Source: Azovibrio restrictus (GTDB taxonomy: Bacteria; Bacteroidota; Bacteroidia; Chitinophagales; Chitinophagaceae). From it: DNA of 36,049 nt. The notes under the pieces were generated by a model. That model was not told where the DNA came from and ran no database searches. It worked only from the letters and a program-made list of their open reading frames with translations. Where the stretch lies: the NCBI GenBank assembly GCA_029255605.1, contig JANLJF010000081.1, forward strand, positions 1 to 36,049, read 5' to 3'. Below are positions 25,739-34,047 of the stretch, piece by piece; within the stretch, counting starts at the first letter, position 1, and the number at the start of each line of letters is the position of its first letter. Position numbers and translations under genes: made by a program.

Positions 25739-26527
25739 ATGATTGAGGCTAAGAACGTACGTAAGAGCTTTGGCGAAAAGGTAGTATTGGAAGATGTATC
25801 GGCAGTAATGGAAACCGGCAAAACCAATCTTATCATTGGTAGCAGTGGTAGTGGCAAAACGGTACTGATGAAATGCATGATAGGCCTCTTCAAGCCCGAT
25901 AGCGGGCAGATATTGTATGAAGGCCAGGACCTTACCGCTATGGACGATAAAGAGCTGAAAGAAGTGCGTACACAAATAGGCATGCTATTCCAGGGGTCTG
26001 CCCTTTTCGATAGCATGAATGTAGAGCACAACATACGCTTCCCGCTCGATATGTTTACCAAAATGACGCTATCAGAAAAACGTAAACGTGTAAATGAGGT
26101 ACTGGACCGCGTGAACCTGAAAGATGCCAATAAAAAATTCCCATCCGAAATAAGCGGTGGAATGAAAAAGCGTGTGGCACTGGCTCGCGCCATAGTATTG
26201 AACCCCAAATATCTTTTCTGCGATGAGCCCAACTCCGGCCTCGACCCGCAAACATCGCTGGTTATCGATAAGCTGATAAAAGAAATTACGATAGAATATA
26301 ACATGACCACCGTTGTAAACACCCACGATATGAATACCGTTATGGAAAGCGGTGATAATATTGTGTATATGTACGAGGGGCGTAAGCAATGGGAAGGTTC
26401 CAGCAAAGACATCATTTTCAGCGATGACCAAAAGCTGAATGAATTCATCTTCGCGTCCGAATTCCTGGCCAAAGCCAAGGAAATGAGCCGGATGGAAGCC
26501 GAGCATGAACGTAACAAGAAATCCTGA
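25739..26527 (+). CDS. ABC transporter ATP-binding protein, MlaF-like
   Basis: 262-residue ATPase of the MlaF/Ttg2A family that powers phospholipid movement between membranes with the MlaE permease and an MCE protein. Walker A GSSGSGKT (34-41), Q-loop GMLFQGSALFDSMNV, signature ISGGMKKR (S139-M142; the SGGM form is typical of MlaF), Walker B YLFCDEPNSGLD (D162, E163) and switch HD in NTHDMNTV. The C-terminal EFLAKAKEMSRMEAEHERNKKS is a charged helix. Neither MlaE nor an MCE gene is adjacent: upstream is a terminated T9SS gene and downstream a non-coding gap, so it appears as an orphan here. Confidence 0.9.
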   Translation: MIEAKNVRKSFGEKVVLEDVSAVMETGKTNLIIGSSGSGKTVLMKCMIGLFKPDSGQILYEGQDLTAMDDKELKEVRTQIGMLFQGSALFDSMNVEHNIRFPLDMFTKMTLSEKRKRVNEVLDRVNLKDANKKFPSEISGGMKKRVALARAIVLNPKYLFCDEPNSGLDPQTSLVIDKLIKEITIEYNMTTVVNTHDMNTVMESGDNIVYMYEGRKQWEGSSKDIIFSDDQKLNEFIFASEFLAKAKEMSRMEAEHERNKKS

Positions 26528-26913
26528 CAATTCAGCTTTCTCATATATATCAATGGATTATTAAGTGCATTCTAAAGTAAAAATGAAGAAGACCGGTGGA
26601 AACCGGCCTTCGAAATCTAGAATTGATTACCCATTACAACTTTTGCCATTTGGCTGCACCGCGCTCAAACAATGCAGCCTGTATTTATGCAGTATCTTAT
26701 TATTTGCGTTGTTGTTACATTATAGACTACAACTTTGGCTAAAAGGTTGGTACGGCTTCAAAAAATATTGTCATACAATTTTCATTAATACAAAAATGCC
26801 CGCCGCCCTTTTCCCATATTATTACCGATTTAATAACTCCGGCATTACCTATTTACCCAATTAAACGCTATTTTTGCCCCGCATTATTTACAAAACCAGA
26901 TAATTTTATTCTC
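26528..26913 (+). other. 386-base non-coding gap between the MlaF-like gene and sucD
   Basis: One 99-codon plus-strand frame (26565-26864) is open but has no family-like features and no supporting start context, so it is not called. An imperfect hairpin, GAAG-CCGGT against ACCGG-CTTC with a GGAA loop, lies at 26588-26611 and may end the MlaF-like transcript, though it lacks a T-run. The right end holds the sucD -7 element at 26869-26876. The remainder is AT-rich and I see nothing more in it. Confidence 0.5.
26869..26876 (+). promoter_or_regulatory. Bacteroidota -7 element for sucD
   Basis: TATTTTTG matches TAnnTTTG exactly, 37 bases before the sucD ATG, giving a leader of about 30 bases. No TTTG at the -33 distance. 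Confidence 0.55.
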
Positions 26914-27801
26914 ATGGCTGTTTTGGTCAATAAAAATTCCAAGATCATTGTTCAGGGCTTTACCGGTACAGAAGGTACATTCCATGCTACACAAATGATT
27001 GAATATGGTACAAACGTAGTAGGTGGGGTGACACCGGGTAAAGGTGGCACAAAGCACCTGGACCGTCCTGTTTTCAACACAGTAAAAGATGCAGTAGATG
27101 GTACCGGTGCCGATGTATCGATCATTTTCGTTCCGCCTGCATTCGCAGCCGATGCGATTATGGAAGCTGCTGACGCAGGTGTAAAAGTTATTATCTGTAT
27201 TACAGAAGGTATTCCCGTGCAGGATATGATAAAAGCACGCGATTATATAAGGGGTAAAGACTGCCGCCTGATAGGCCCTAACTGCCCCGGTGTTATCACT
27301 GCGGGTGAGGCTAAAGTAGGCATCATGCCGGGTTTTATCTTCAAACCGGGCCGCATAGGCATCGTATCTAAATCCGGCACGCTGACTTATGAAGCTGCCG
27401 ATCAGGTAGTGAAAGCTGGTTTGGGTATCTCTACAGCTATCGGTATCGGTGGCGACCCGATTATTGGTACAACTACCAAAGAAGCGGTAGAACTGCTCAT
27501 GAACGACCCTGAAACGGATGGCATCATCATGATAGGTGAAATAGGTGGTGGTATGGAAGCTGAAGCTGCAATGTGGCTGAAAGATAACATGCGCAAACCG
27601 GTTGTAGGTTTCATCGCCGGCCAGACAGCGCCTCCAGGCCGCCGTATGGGCCACGCAGGTGCCATCATTGGCGGTGCCGATGATACAGCTGCTGCTAAGA
27701 TGAAAATAATGAGCGAATGCGGCATCAACGTGGTAGCAAGCCCTGCCGATATAGGAAAAACAATGGCAGAAGCTATGGCATCAAGCCTGGCTACCGCTTA
27801 A
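26914..27801 (+). CDS. sucD: Succinyl-CoA ligase (ADP/GDP-forming), alpha subunit
   Basis: TCA-cycle enzyme subunit that carries the phosphohistidine. N-terminal CoA-binding fold with [18 protein letters not shown] and GGVTPGKGG; middle [21 protein letters not shown]; ligase domain [14 protein letters not shown] and GGDPIIGTT; phosphohistidine H247 in [12 protein letters not shown]. 295 residues is the standard length. The beta subunit gene (sucC) is not adjacent, so the subunits are encoded separately, as occurs in several Bacteroidota. It has its own promoter element and terminator. Confidence 0.96.
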   Translation: MAVLVNKNSKIIVQGFTGTEGTFHATQMIEYGTNVVGGVTPGKGGTKHLDRPVFNTVKDAVDGTGADVSIIFVPPAFAADAIMEAADAGVKVIICITEGIPVQDMIKARDYIRGKDCRLIGPNCPGVITAGEAKVGIMPGFIFKPGRIGIVSKSGTLTYEAADQVVKAGLGISTAIGIGGDPIIGTTTKEAVELLMNDPETDGIIMIGEIGGGMEAEAAMWLKDNMRKPVVGFIAGQTAPPGRRMGHAGAIIGGADDTAAAKMKIMSECGINVVASPADIGKTMAEAMASSLATA

Positions 27802-27823
27802 TAATATTAGAAACACACAATTG

Positions 27824-27850
27824 AAAGGCCGCCATATGGCGGCCTTTTTA
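27824..27850. terminator. Bidirectional terminator between sucD and the small secreted gene
   Basis: A perfect palindrome, AAAGGCCGCCAT / ATGGCGGCCTTT, effectively a 10-bp stem with an ATAT loop, followed by TTTTTAG on the plus strand. The converging minus-strand gene ends at 27862. Confidence 0.88.
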
Positions 27851-27861
27851 GTTTTTATGTT

Positions 27862-28389
27862 TTAATCTAAACAAATACGAATCCCGGCTACTATAGGCAT
27901 GTAAAAAACGCTACCACCTAATGCACCCGCACCGGAGCCCCATCTGCAGCCTCCTTCTATATGCAGTGCAATGGCATCACTTACATAACCTACATAACCT
28001 ATTTGTCCTCCTGCCACAACAGCAGTACGGAAATAATAACCCACACATACACCTGGATAGAAATACGAACGGCGAGCCCCTATCGGGAAATTGGCACCAC
28101 AACCCAAGCCGATATCTTTCCGGAAAATGGAAGAAACGTATTCTGCATGTCCAAACAATTGTAAATGTTTTTCAGTTCTCGATGATAATGATATTCTCTC
28201 TATAGACCCGTCCCCATATTCTATCGGGCAGTAACCAATATCAAAACCCAGTTCTACCATCTTAGGTGGATGATGTTGTTTTTTCTCTTTCTTAGGCTTA
28301 GGCTTGGGTGTGTAAGGCTCCCGTCTTTGTATTTGTGCTGTTGAAGTAAGGGTAGCTGCTAACAGCAATAGTAGTAATGAGTATTTCAT
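27862..28389 (-). CDS. Secreted or outer-membrane protein of unknown function
   Basis: 175 residues. Signal peptide MKYSLLLLLLAATLTSTA with cleavage before Q19. A Lys/Pro/His-rich linker follows (residues about 21-43, PKPKPKKEKKQHHPPK), then a Gly/aromatic beta region (LGFDIGYCPIEYGDG, GLGCGANFPIGARRSYFYPGVCVGYYF, GGQIGYVGYVSDAIALHIEGGCRWG) that looks like a small membrane beta-barrel, with C-terminal AGIRICLD. It has several cysteines. No family recognised. Divergent from the TonB receptor. Confidence 0.75.
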   Translation of the reverse strand: MKYSLLLLLLAATLTSTAQIQRREPYTPKPKPKKEKKQHHPPKMVELGFDIGYCPIEYGDGSIERISLSSRTEKHLQLFGHAEYVSSIFRKDIGLGCGANFPIGARRSYFYPGVCVGYYFRTAVVAGGQIGYVGYVSDAIALHIEGGCRWGSGAGALGGSVFYMPIVAGIRICLD

Positions 28390-28562
28390 TGGTCGAGTAA
28401 CAGGCAGTTGTTTATCAAGCCATAAATATAGACATCAAAAGCTGGATTTAAAATCACACATCGTTGTATGTGTCAATAACCTACGCTACTACATCATCTC
28501 AATAATTCCCATTATTGAAACTGCTTTTTCTATTTCTGTAAATGCCCATATCACCTCGTAGG

Positions 28563-28570
28563 TAGTTTTG
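28563..28570 (+). promoter_or_regulatory. Bacteroidota -7 element for the TonB-dependent receptor operon
   Basis: TAGTTTTG matches TAnnTTTG exactly, 28 bases before the ATG at 28599; only a weak AATG is present at the -33 distance. No convincing Fur-box dyad was seen around it. Confidence 0.55.
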
Positions 28571-28598
28571 CGACGCAAAAAAATCATACTCAACCATA

Positions 28599-30974
28599 AT
28601 GAAGAAGACCGGAATTAGTTTATGCTTACTGTTGTGTGGCTTTGCAGGCTTTGCACAATCAGGCAACATCAAAGGATCAGTAAAAACATCTGACGGCCAT
28701 CCTGCCGAAAACATTACCATATCGGTAAAAGGCGAAAACATCAGCACTACAGCTGACAGAAAAGGTAATTATATACTCAAAGGTATCGAGCCCGGTACCT
28801 ATACGCTGGTAATATCAGCAGCAGGCATCAAAAATGAAGAAAGAGAAATATCTATTAGCGAAGACGGTACAGCCACGCTGGATGTGATTCTTTCAGAAAA
28901 CGCTAAAAGGTTGCAGGAAGTAGTGGTAACCAGCGCTGCTAACCGATATAAAGAAAACAACACATCCAGCAGCCTTCGCCTGGTAACACCATTGATAGAA
29001 CTACCTCAGAATATACAGGTGGTAAACCAGCAAATGCTGGCCGACCAGCAGGCTATCAGCATGAGCGATGGCTTGATACGCAATGTGAGCGGCCTGGTGC
29101 GTATGGAGCACTGGGGCGATATGTACACAAACATCTCTGCCCGCGGTTCGCAAATACAGGCATTCCGCAATGGTTTCAATGTAGTGAACTCATACTGGGG
29201 CCCGCTGACAGAAGACATGAGCTTCGTTGAGAACATCGAATTTGTAAAAGGCCCTGCCGGCTTTATGATGGCCAATGGCGACCCAAGCGGCATGTACAAT
29301 GTGGTAACCAAAAAACCTACAGGCGTAAACAAAGGTGAGGCTACATTGACTATGGGTAGTTTCAACCTGTATCGTGCAGCGCTGGACCTGGATGGTAACC
29401 TGAGCAAGGATGGCCGCCTGCTGTACAGGCTCAATGTAGCTGCGCAGAATAAAAACTCACACCGCCCTAACGAGTATAATGACCGCTATACCATAGCACC
29501 GGTAATATCTTACCAGATAGATAACAAAACAAAACTGACACTGGAATATACTTACCAGCGCGCTAACATGAGCGATGTAGGTTCTTTCTACGTCTTTGGC
29601 CCTTCTGGTTATGCTACTTATGATGTTGGCTCTACCCAATTGCCTGCAGGCCTTGCCGGCACTAAGATCAATGACCATAGCATGTACATCAACCTGCAGC
29701 ACAATATCAACCGCAACTGGAAAATAACAGCACAAGCTTCTCACTTCAGGTACAATCAGGTAGGCAGTTCCATGTGGCCTAGCGTAGTAAATCCCGATGG
29801 TACCATGATACGCAGTGTGGGTATCTGGGATTCAAAAAGCCAGATGACTATGGGCCAGGTATTTGTAAATGGTGACGTAACAACGGGCCCTATCCGCCAT
29901 CGTATACTGGCCGGCATAGATATGAGCAATAAGAAATACATAGCCGACTGGGGACAATCTCATCCGCTGGATGACTCTGCGCACCTATTCGACCCACGCA
30001 ACCCTTACCTGGGTGTACCTGTAACAGGCTATCCCGTTTTCGACCGCGAAACATCGCTGGAAGAAAGGGCACAGGCAGTAGGCGGTATACAAGACCAGAC
30101 TTATACGGCCTTTTATGCACAAGATGAACTGGGTTTCTTTGACAACATGGTAAGGCTGACACTGGCCGGCCGTTATACCGACCTAAGGCAATCATATTAC
30201 GGTGCCGACTCTGCACAACACTTTACACCACGTGTAGGCCTTAGCGTTTCTGTAGACGAGCATACATCTGTTTACGGCCTGTACGATCAGGCTTTCCTGC
30301 CACAAACAGGTATACTTGCCAATGGCGGTAAAGTACAGCCTATAACGGGTAACAATATGGAAATCGGTATCAAGAGAGATTGGTTCGGTGGCAGGTGGAA
30401 TACTACCGTAACAGGTTATCTCATCATTAAGAACAACGAATTGATCGCAGATCCTAACAGCGCGCCAACTTCAGGCCTTAGTATAGAACTGGGTCAGAAA
30501 CAAGTTCAAGGTATCGAGTTCGACCTGCGTGGTACCATCGCTCGTGGCCTGAGTGTGACGGCTAACTATGCTTTCACAGAATCGAAAGTAGCAAAAGTGG
30601 CAGATGGTGTTACTACACTGAAAGAAGGTGATTTAGTACCGGGCTTTGCTAAGCACACGGCAAACCTATGGCTGAACTACAAAGTTCAAAGCGGCGCGCT
30701 GCGCGGTTTCGGCATCTCTGCAGGTGCTTCTTTCCTGGGCGACAGGGCTACTTATTGGGACCCTTCTCCAAATGCAAACGTAAAGCTGAAAGATTACTTC
30801 CGCACAGATGCAGGCCTTTTCTGGGAAAACAACAGATTGCGTGTAACAGCTAACGTATTCAACCTGCTGAATGAATACCTGTACAGCGGCTCTTATTACG
30901 CATACCTGAATGCGTATTACTGGCAAACAGAGGCACCGCGCAACTATCGCATGTCTGTATCATACAAATTCTAA
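28599..30974 (+). CDS. TonB-dependent siderophore-type receptor with CarboxypepD_reg domain
   Basis: 791-residue outer-membrane transporter. Signal peptide to A19. Residues about 24-98 are a carboxypeptidase-regulatory-like domain (IKGSVKTSDGHPAENITISV, GNYILKGIEPGTYTLVIS). A TonB box LQEVVVTS lies at 105-112. The plug (about 120-235) carries LPQNIQVVNQQML, SARGSQIQAFRNGF, FVENIEFVKGPAGFMMANGDPSG and NVVTKKPTG, typical of FhuA/FoxA-like siderophore receptors rather than SusC. The barrel ends in YRMSVSYKF with terminal Phe. The next gene, a PepSY membrane protein, overlaps by one base (TAATG), supporting a joint uptake and reduction function for ferric siderophores. The ligand is not predictable. 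Confidence 0.92.
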   Translation: MKKTGISLCLLLCGFAGFAQSGNIKGSVKTSDGHPAENITISVKGENISTTADRKGNYILKGIEPGTYTLVISAAGIKNEEREISISEDGTATLDVILSENAKRLQEVVVTSAANRYKENNTSSSLRLVTPLIELPQNIQVVNQQMLADQQAISMSDGLIRNVSGLVRMEHWGDMYTNISARGSQIQAFRNGFNVVNSYWGPLTEDMSFVENIEFVKGPAGFMMANGDPSGMYNVVTKKPTGVNKGEATLTMGSFNLYRAALDLDGNLSKDGRLLYRLNVAAQNKNSHRPNEYNDRYTIAPVISYQIDNKTKLTLEYTYQRANMSDVGSFYVFGPSGYATYDVGSTQLPAGLAGTKINDHSMYINLQHNINRNWKITAQASHFRYNQVGSSMWPSVVNPDGTMIRSVGIWDSKSQMTMGQVFVNGDVTTGPIRHRILAGIDMSNKKYIADWGQSHPLDDSAHLFDPRNPYLGVPVTGYPVFDRETSLEERAQAVGGIQDQTYTAFYAQDELGFFDNMVRLTLAGRYTDLRQSYYGADSAQHFTPRVGLSVSVDEHTSVYGLYDQAFLPQTGILANGGKVQPITGNNMEIGIKRDWFGGRWNTTVTGYLIIKNNELIADPNSAPTSGLSIELGQKQVQGIEFDLRGTIARGLSVTANYAFTESKVAKVADGVTTLKEGDLVPGFAKHTANLWLNYKVQSGALRGFGISAGASFLGDRATYWDPSPNANVKLKDYFRTDAGLFWENNRLRVTANVFNLLNEYLYSGSYYAYLNAYYWQTEAPRNYRMSVSYKF

Positions 30975-32149
30975 TGACAGTAAAAAAAGCAATAGGAAAA
31001 ATACACCTCTGGCTCGGGCTATCGTCCGGGCTGGTGGTTTTTATAATAGCCATCACCGGTTGTATCTATGCCTTTCAGGAAGAAATATCCAACCTTACAC
31101 AACCCTACCGTTTCGTACAGGCACAGGATAAACCATTTCTGCCACCATCGCAATTGCAGTCCATAGCGCTCACCGAATTGCCCGGGAAGCAGGTACATGC
31201 GCTCATGTACCAAGGAAAAGAAAGAGCGGCAAAAGCTATCTTTTATTCTGACGAGGATGATTACTATTACATGGTGTACATCAACCAGTACACTGGTCAG
31301 ATATTAAAAGTGAGCGATGAGAATCGTACATTCTTCCGTTTCATTCTTGATGGCCATTTTTACCTGTGGATGCCACACGAAGTAGGACATGTAGTAGTAG
31401 CATCGGCCACATTGATATTTGCCATAATTGTAATAACTGGCCTCATACTTTGGTGGCCTAAGAACAAAGCTGGCCGCAAGCAGCGTTTCAGTATAAAATG
31501 GGATGCCAAGTGGCGCCGTAAAAACTACGACCTGCACAATGTACTCGGTTTCTACGTACTGGCTTTGGCGCTGGTATTTGCCATCACTGGTCTGGTATGG
31601 GGTTTTGAATGGTTTAGCAAGGGTTATTATGCTGTAATATCAGGAGGCGGAAAGATGTTGCAGTATGAGGAACCGTTATCTAAATACATTCCGCAAATGG
31701 CGGTTACTGCACAACAACCTGCCATCGACAGGATATGGGTACGTGAATCTCAAGGTATGCCTGCAGGCGCCAGTATAGAAGTGCATACGCCGGAGAAAAA
31801 CACATCCACCATCGCTGTAAATGTAAACCCCGACCCTACTACCTATTGGAAAACAGACTACCGCTATTTCGACCAGTACACGCTGGAAGAGATACCTGTA
31901 AAACATATGTGGGGACGCTTTGCCAACGCCACTGCCAGCCAGAAGCTGATGCGTATGAATTATGACATACACGTAGGCGCAGTATGGGGCTTCTCCGGTA
32001 AACTGTTAGCATTTTTCGCCAGCCTTATCATAGCATCGCTGCCCGTAACCGGCACCTTGATATGGTGGGGCCGCAGAAACAAAAGCAAGAAAACACCAGC
32101 CCCTGATAATGTTAAGAAAGCCACCCACATCGCCGCACAACCCGTATAA
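30974..32149 (+). CDS. PepSY-domain inner-membrane protein, probable siderophore reductase
   Basis: 391 residues with the PepSY_TM layout: helix 1 (about 13-33, after H11), a periplasmic PepSY segment, helix 2 near 138-157, helix 3 near 188-210 and helix 4 near 340-362. Conserved histidines that may bind heme are H11 (KIHLWLG), H128 (DGHFYLW), H188 (LHNVLG) and H333 (DIHVGAVWG). The family includes FoxB and PiuB; FoxB-type proteins reduce ferric siderophores in the periplasm, so the receptor upstream likely delivers its substrate. The start ATG overlaps the receptor stop by one base, suggesting translational coupling. A basic RRNKSKK follows the last helix. Confidence 0.88.
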   Translation: MTVKKAIGKIHLWLGLSSGLVVFIIAITGCIYAFQEEISNLTQPYRFVQAQDKPFLPPSQLQSIALTELPGKQVHALMYQGKERAAKAIFYSDEDDYYYMVYINQYTGQILKVSDENRTFFRFILDGHFYLWMPHEVGHVVVASATLIFAIIVITGLILWWPKNKAGRKQRFSIKWDAKWRRKNYDLHNVLGFYVLALALVFAITGLVWGFEWFSKGYYAVISGGGKMLQYEEPLSKYIPQMAVTAQQPAIDRIWVRESQGMPAGASIEVHTPEKNTSTIAVNVNPDPTTYWKTDYRYFDQYTLEEIPVKHMWGRFANATASQKLMRMNYDIHVGAVWGFSGKLLAFFASLIIASLPVTGTLIWWGRRNKSKKTPAPDNVKKATHIAAQPV

Positions 32150-32185
32150 ACCTAACCTACATTTTCTATAGTTTCGCAAACTAAC

Positions 32186-32212
32186 AAAGCCATCCGCAAG
32201 GGTGGCTTTTGT
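32186..32212. terminator. Bidirectional terminator between PepSY and PaiB-like genes
   Basis: AAAGCCATCC pairs with GGGTGGCTTT (10 bp, one G-T pair) around a GCAA tetraloop and continues into TTGTG. The two flanking genes converge (stops at 32149 and 32216). Confidence 0.82.
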
Positions 32213-32215
32213 GTT

Positions 32216-32836
32216 CTACCCCCTCCGCTTCTTCATTTCTTCCGCTATCTTATGACTATCACAATCATCGTTGGCTAATAGTTGTTGCACAATATTCGCG
32301 TGGCTCTCGTCATCACGATTCTGACTTAGCTTGAAGATGGGGTGGATACTTTCTACTTCTATTTCAAAACCCACAATGGCTTTCATCATAGGTTGCACAT
32401 AACCGGTCATGCTCATGTTTTCCAGCAACTCAGGATGAGCTTGCGGGTCTTCGTATTTATGAGTCAGGTCGGTAAGTAGCTGCAATGTAAAGGCATCGTC
32501 CATAAAGCGCATTTGCCCGCGGGCGTGCACGGTCATATAGTTCCAGGTACTGCCACTGCCACGGGTAGTGTACCAACTGGCGCTAACATAGCAATGCGGC
32601 CCGCTAAACAGCACCAACACCTCCGGATGTTTCTCAAAAGCCAGGTGATGGTCGGTCTTGCGCATAATGTGGCCACGCAATATCATTTTGCCATCGCGCT
32701 CATCTATCAGCACAGGCACCTGCGTAGCCACAGGTTGCGTTCCATCATAGCCGGTCAGCATCACAAAAGGGTGTGCATGCATAAAGACTTTTACGGCATC
32801 TTTGTCAGTTTCGGTAAACTCGGGCATTTTGTACAT
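32216..32836 (-). CDS. FMN-binding negative transcriptional regulator, PaiB-like
   Basis: 206 residues with the split-barrel flavin-reductase-like fold of the PaiB/FMN_bind_2 family. Signs: N-terminal MYKMPEFTETD, HPFVMLTGYDGTQPVATQVPVLID, LRGHIMRKTDHHLAF, VLFSGPHCYVSASWY, STWNYMTVHARGQM, and C-terminal FEIEVESIHPIFKLSQNRDDE. PaiB in Bacillus represses sporulation and protease genes; more often these proteins are annotated as regulators without a shown target, and direct DNA binding is not visible in the sequence. A second ATG three codons in (MPEFTETD) is possible. It is divergent from anmK across the heptad-repeat dyad. Confidence 0.88.
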   Translation of the reverse strand: MYKMPEFTETDKDAVKVFMHAHPFVMLTGYDGTQPVATQVPVLIDERDGKMILRGHIMRKTDHHLAFEKHPEVLVLFSGPHCYVSASWYTTRGSGSTWNYMTVHARGQMRFMDDAFTLQLLTDLTHKYEDPQAHPELLENMSMTGYVQPMMKAIVGFEIEVESIHPIFKLSQNRDDESHANIVQQLLANDDCDSHKIAEEMKKRRG

Positions 32837-32840
32837 GGGG

Positions 32841-32848
32841 CTAATTTA
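32841..32848 (-). promoter_or_regulatory. Near-consensus -7 element of the PaiB-like gene
   Basis: Minus-strand TAAATTAG differs from TAnnTTTG at one base and ends four bases before the ATG at 32836, mirroring the arrangement at anmK on the other side of the repeat dyad. Confidence 0.35.
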
Positions 32849-32925
32849 AGTCATAAGTCGTAAGTAATAAGTGATAAGTCTGCGAAGAGTACTTACAACT
32901 TTCGACTTAAGACTTACGACTAAAT
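32848..32925. repeat. Inverted array of 7-base repeats between divergent genes
   Basis: The left arm has AAGT at 32848, 32855, 32862, 32869 and 32876, exactly every 7 bases, as units TAAGTCA, TAAGTCG, TAAGTAA, TAAGTGA, TAAGTC. After a short spacer (about 32881-32890) the right arm has ACTT at 32891, 32898, 32905 and 32912, with ACTA at 32919, again every 7 bases and in the opposite sense. The two arms could pair as an imperfect long hairpin or act as two phased binding arrays. The array fills the whole space between the promoter -7 elements of the PaiB-like gene and anmK. Not a CRISPR and too regular for a simple terminator. Confidence 0.9.
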
Positions 32926-32934
32926 TATTCTCCC

Positions 32935-32942
32935 TAAATTTG
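32935..32942 (+). promoter_or_regulatory. Bacteroidota -7 element of anmK
   Basis: TAAATTTG matches TAnnTTTG exactly and ends four bases before the ATG at 32947, implying a leaderless or nearly leaderless message. No TTTG is found at -33; that space is the right arm of the heptad dyad. Confidence 0.55.
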
Positions 32943-32946
32943 CCCA

Positions 32947-34047
32947 ATGGTTTACAAAGTAATCGGGTTGATGTCCGGCAGTTCGCTGGATGGTTTGGAT
33001 ATAGCTTTTGTGCAACTGGATGAAGTGCGCGGACAATGGAGCTATGAGATATTGCATGCCGAATGTATGCCATATACGGCCGAATGGGCACAGCAATTGC
33101 AAAATGCATCCAAACTATCGGTACCCGAATACCTGCGCCTCCATACGGCATATGGCCGTTACACCGGCGAACTGGTAAATCAATTCATACAAGATAAAGG
33201 CATAGAGCACCAAGTGCATTTCATAGCATCGCATGGGCATACTGTGCTGCACGAGCCTGCACAGCATACTACAGCACAAATAGGCTGCGGCGCTACCATA
33301 GCTGCCGTTACGGGCCTGCCTGTCATCAACGACCTGCGTGCGCTGGATGTAGCCCTTGGCGGACAAGGTGCACCTATAGTACCGATAGGTGATAAACTGC
33401 TGTTTGGCCAATACGATTACTGGCTGAATATTGGTGGCATTGCCAACATCACCGTACCTCATAACGATGGCCTGCTGGCCTACGACCTGTGTGCTGCTAA
33501 CCAGGTACTGAATACACTAGCCGGTAAAGCCGGTAAGCATATGGACACCAATGGTGGTATGGCTGCTGAGGGTAAGTTGCTGGAAGATGTACTGGCATCG
33601 CTAAGCAGCCAGGAATATTATCAGCGTACCGCGCCTAAATCTTTAAGTAACGAAACCGCTATGTCGCTGGTATCACCATCGCTGCTGGAAGTAGCGTATG
33701 AGGTACCGGATGCCCTGCACACAGCCGTGCAGCACATAGCCGATGAGGTAAGCAAGGCAGTGCAGCTATACCCTGCACTTGGCAAAGAACAACCTACATT
33801 GCTGATAACAGGTGGCGGTGCATTCAATGGCTTTTTGGTACAGCGTATTACAGAAGCGTTATTGCCGCTGAATGTATCGGTACACATACCCGACGAGACT
33901 ACTATAAAGTATAAAGAAGCACTGGTAATGGCCCTGATAGGCACCCTGCGCTGGAGAGAAGAGACCAATGTAATGAGCCAGGTAACAGGTGCCGGCCGCG
34001 ATAGCATAGGCGGTGCCCTGTGGATGGGACATAGTTATAATGGCTAA
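32947..34047 (+). CDS. anmK: Anhydro-N-acetylmuramic acid kinase
   Basis: Opens and phosphorylates anhydroMurNAc to MurNAc-6-phosphate in peptidoglycan recycling. Motifs: ATP loop GLMSGSSLDGLDIAF, ASHGHTVLHEP, VINDLRALDVALGGQGAPIVPIGD, LNIGGIANIT, the phosphate-binding TGGGAFNGFL, and final REETNVMSQVTGAGRD. 366 residues is standard. MurQ and other recycling genes are not adjacent. The stop TAA overlaps by three bases the stop of the converging minus-strand gene (shared CTAA). Confidence 0.95.
   Translation: MVYKVIGLMSGSSLDGLDIAFVQLDEVRGQWSYEILHAECMPYTAEWAQQLQNASKLSVPEYLRLHTAYGRYTGELVNQFIQDKGIEHQVHFIASHGHTVLHEPAQHTTAQIGCGATIAAVTGLPVINDLRALDVALGGQGAPIVPIGDKLLFGQYDYWLNIGGIANITVPHNDGLLAYDLCAANQVLNTLAGKAGKHMDTNGGMAAEGKLLEDVLASLSSQEYYQRTAPKSLSNETAMSLVSPSLLEVAYEVPDALHTAVQHIADEVSKAVQLYPALGKEQPTLLITGGGAFNGFLVQRITEALLPLNVSVHIPDETTIKYKEALVMALIGTLRWREETNVMSQVTGAGRDSIGGALWMGHSYNG

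Noticed and set aside
25726-26553. 275-codon minus-strand frame opposite the MlaF-like gene
   Set aside because: Antisense shadow rich in Ser/Arg/Leu, typical of the reverse of a coding gene; the ABC motifs are on the plus strand.
26565-26864. 99-codon frame in the gap before sucD, with a hydrophobic stretch and an internal MKKTG like the TonB receptor start
   Set aside because: The shared ATGAAGAAGACCGG is short, the product has no proper signal peptide, and no promoter or terminator brackets it.
26884-27654. 256-codon minus-strand frame opposite sucD
   Set aside because: Antisense shadow of an unmistakable sucD; composition rich in His/Cys/Tyr and no motifs.
32848-32925. Reading of the heptad array as a CRISPR or as a plain intrinsic terminator
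   Set aside because: Units are 7 bases without spacers, the arms are inverted, there is no T-run, and it lies between gene starts rather than gene ends.
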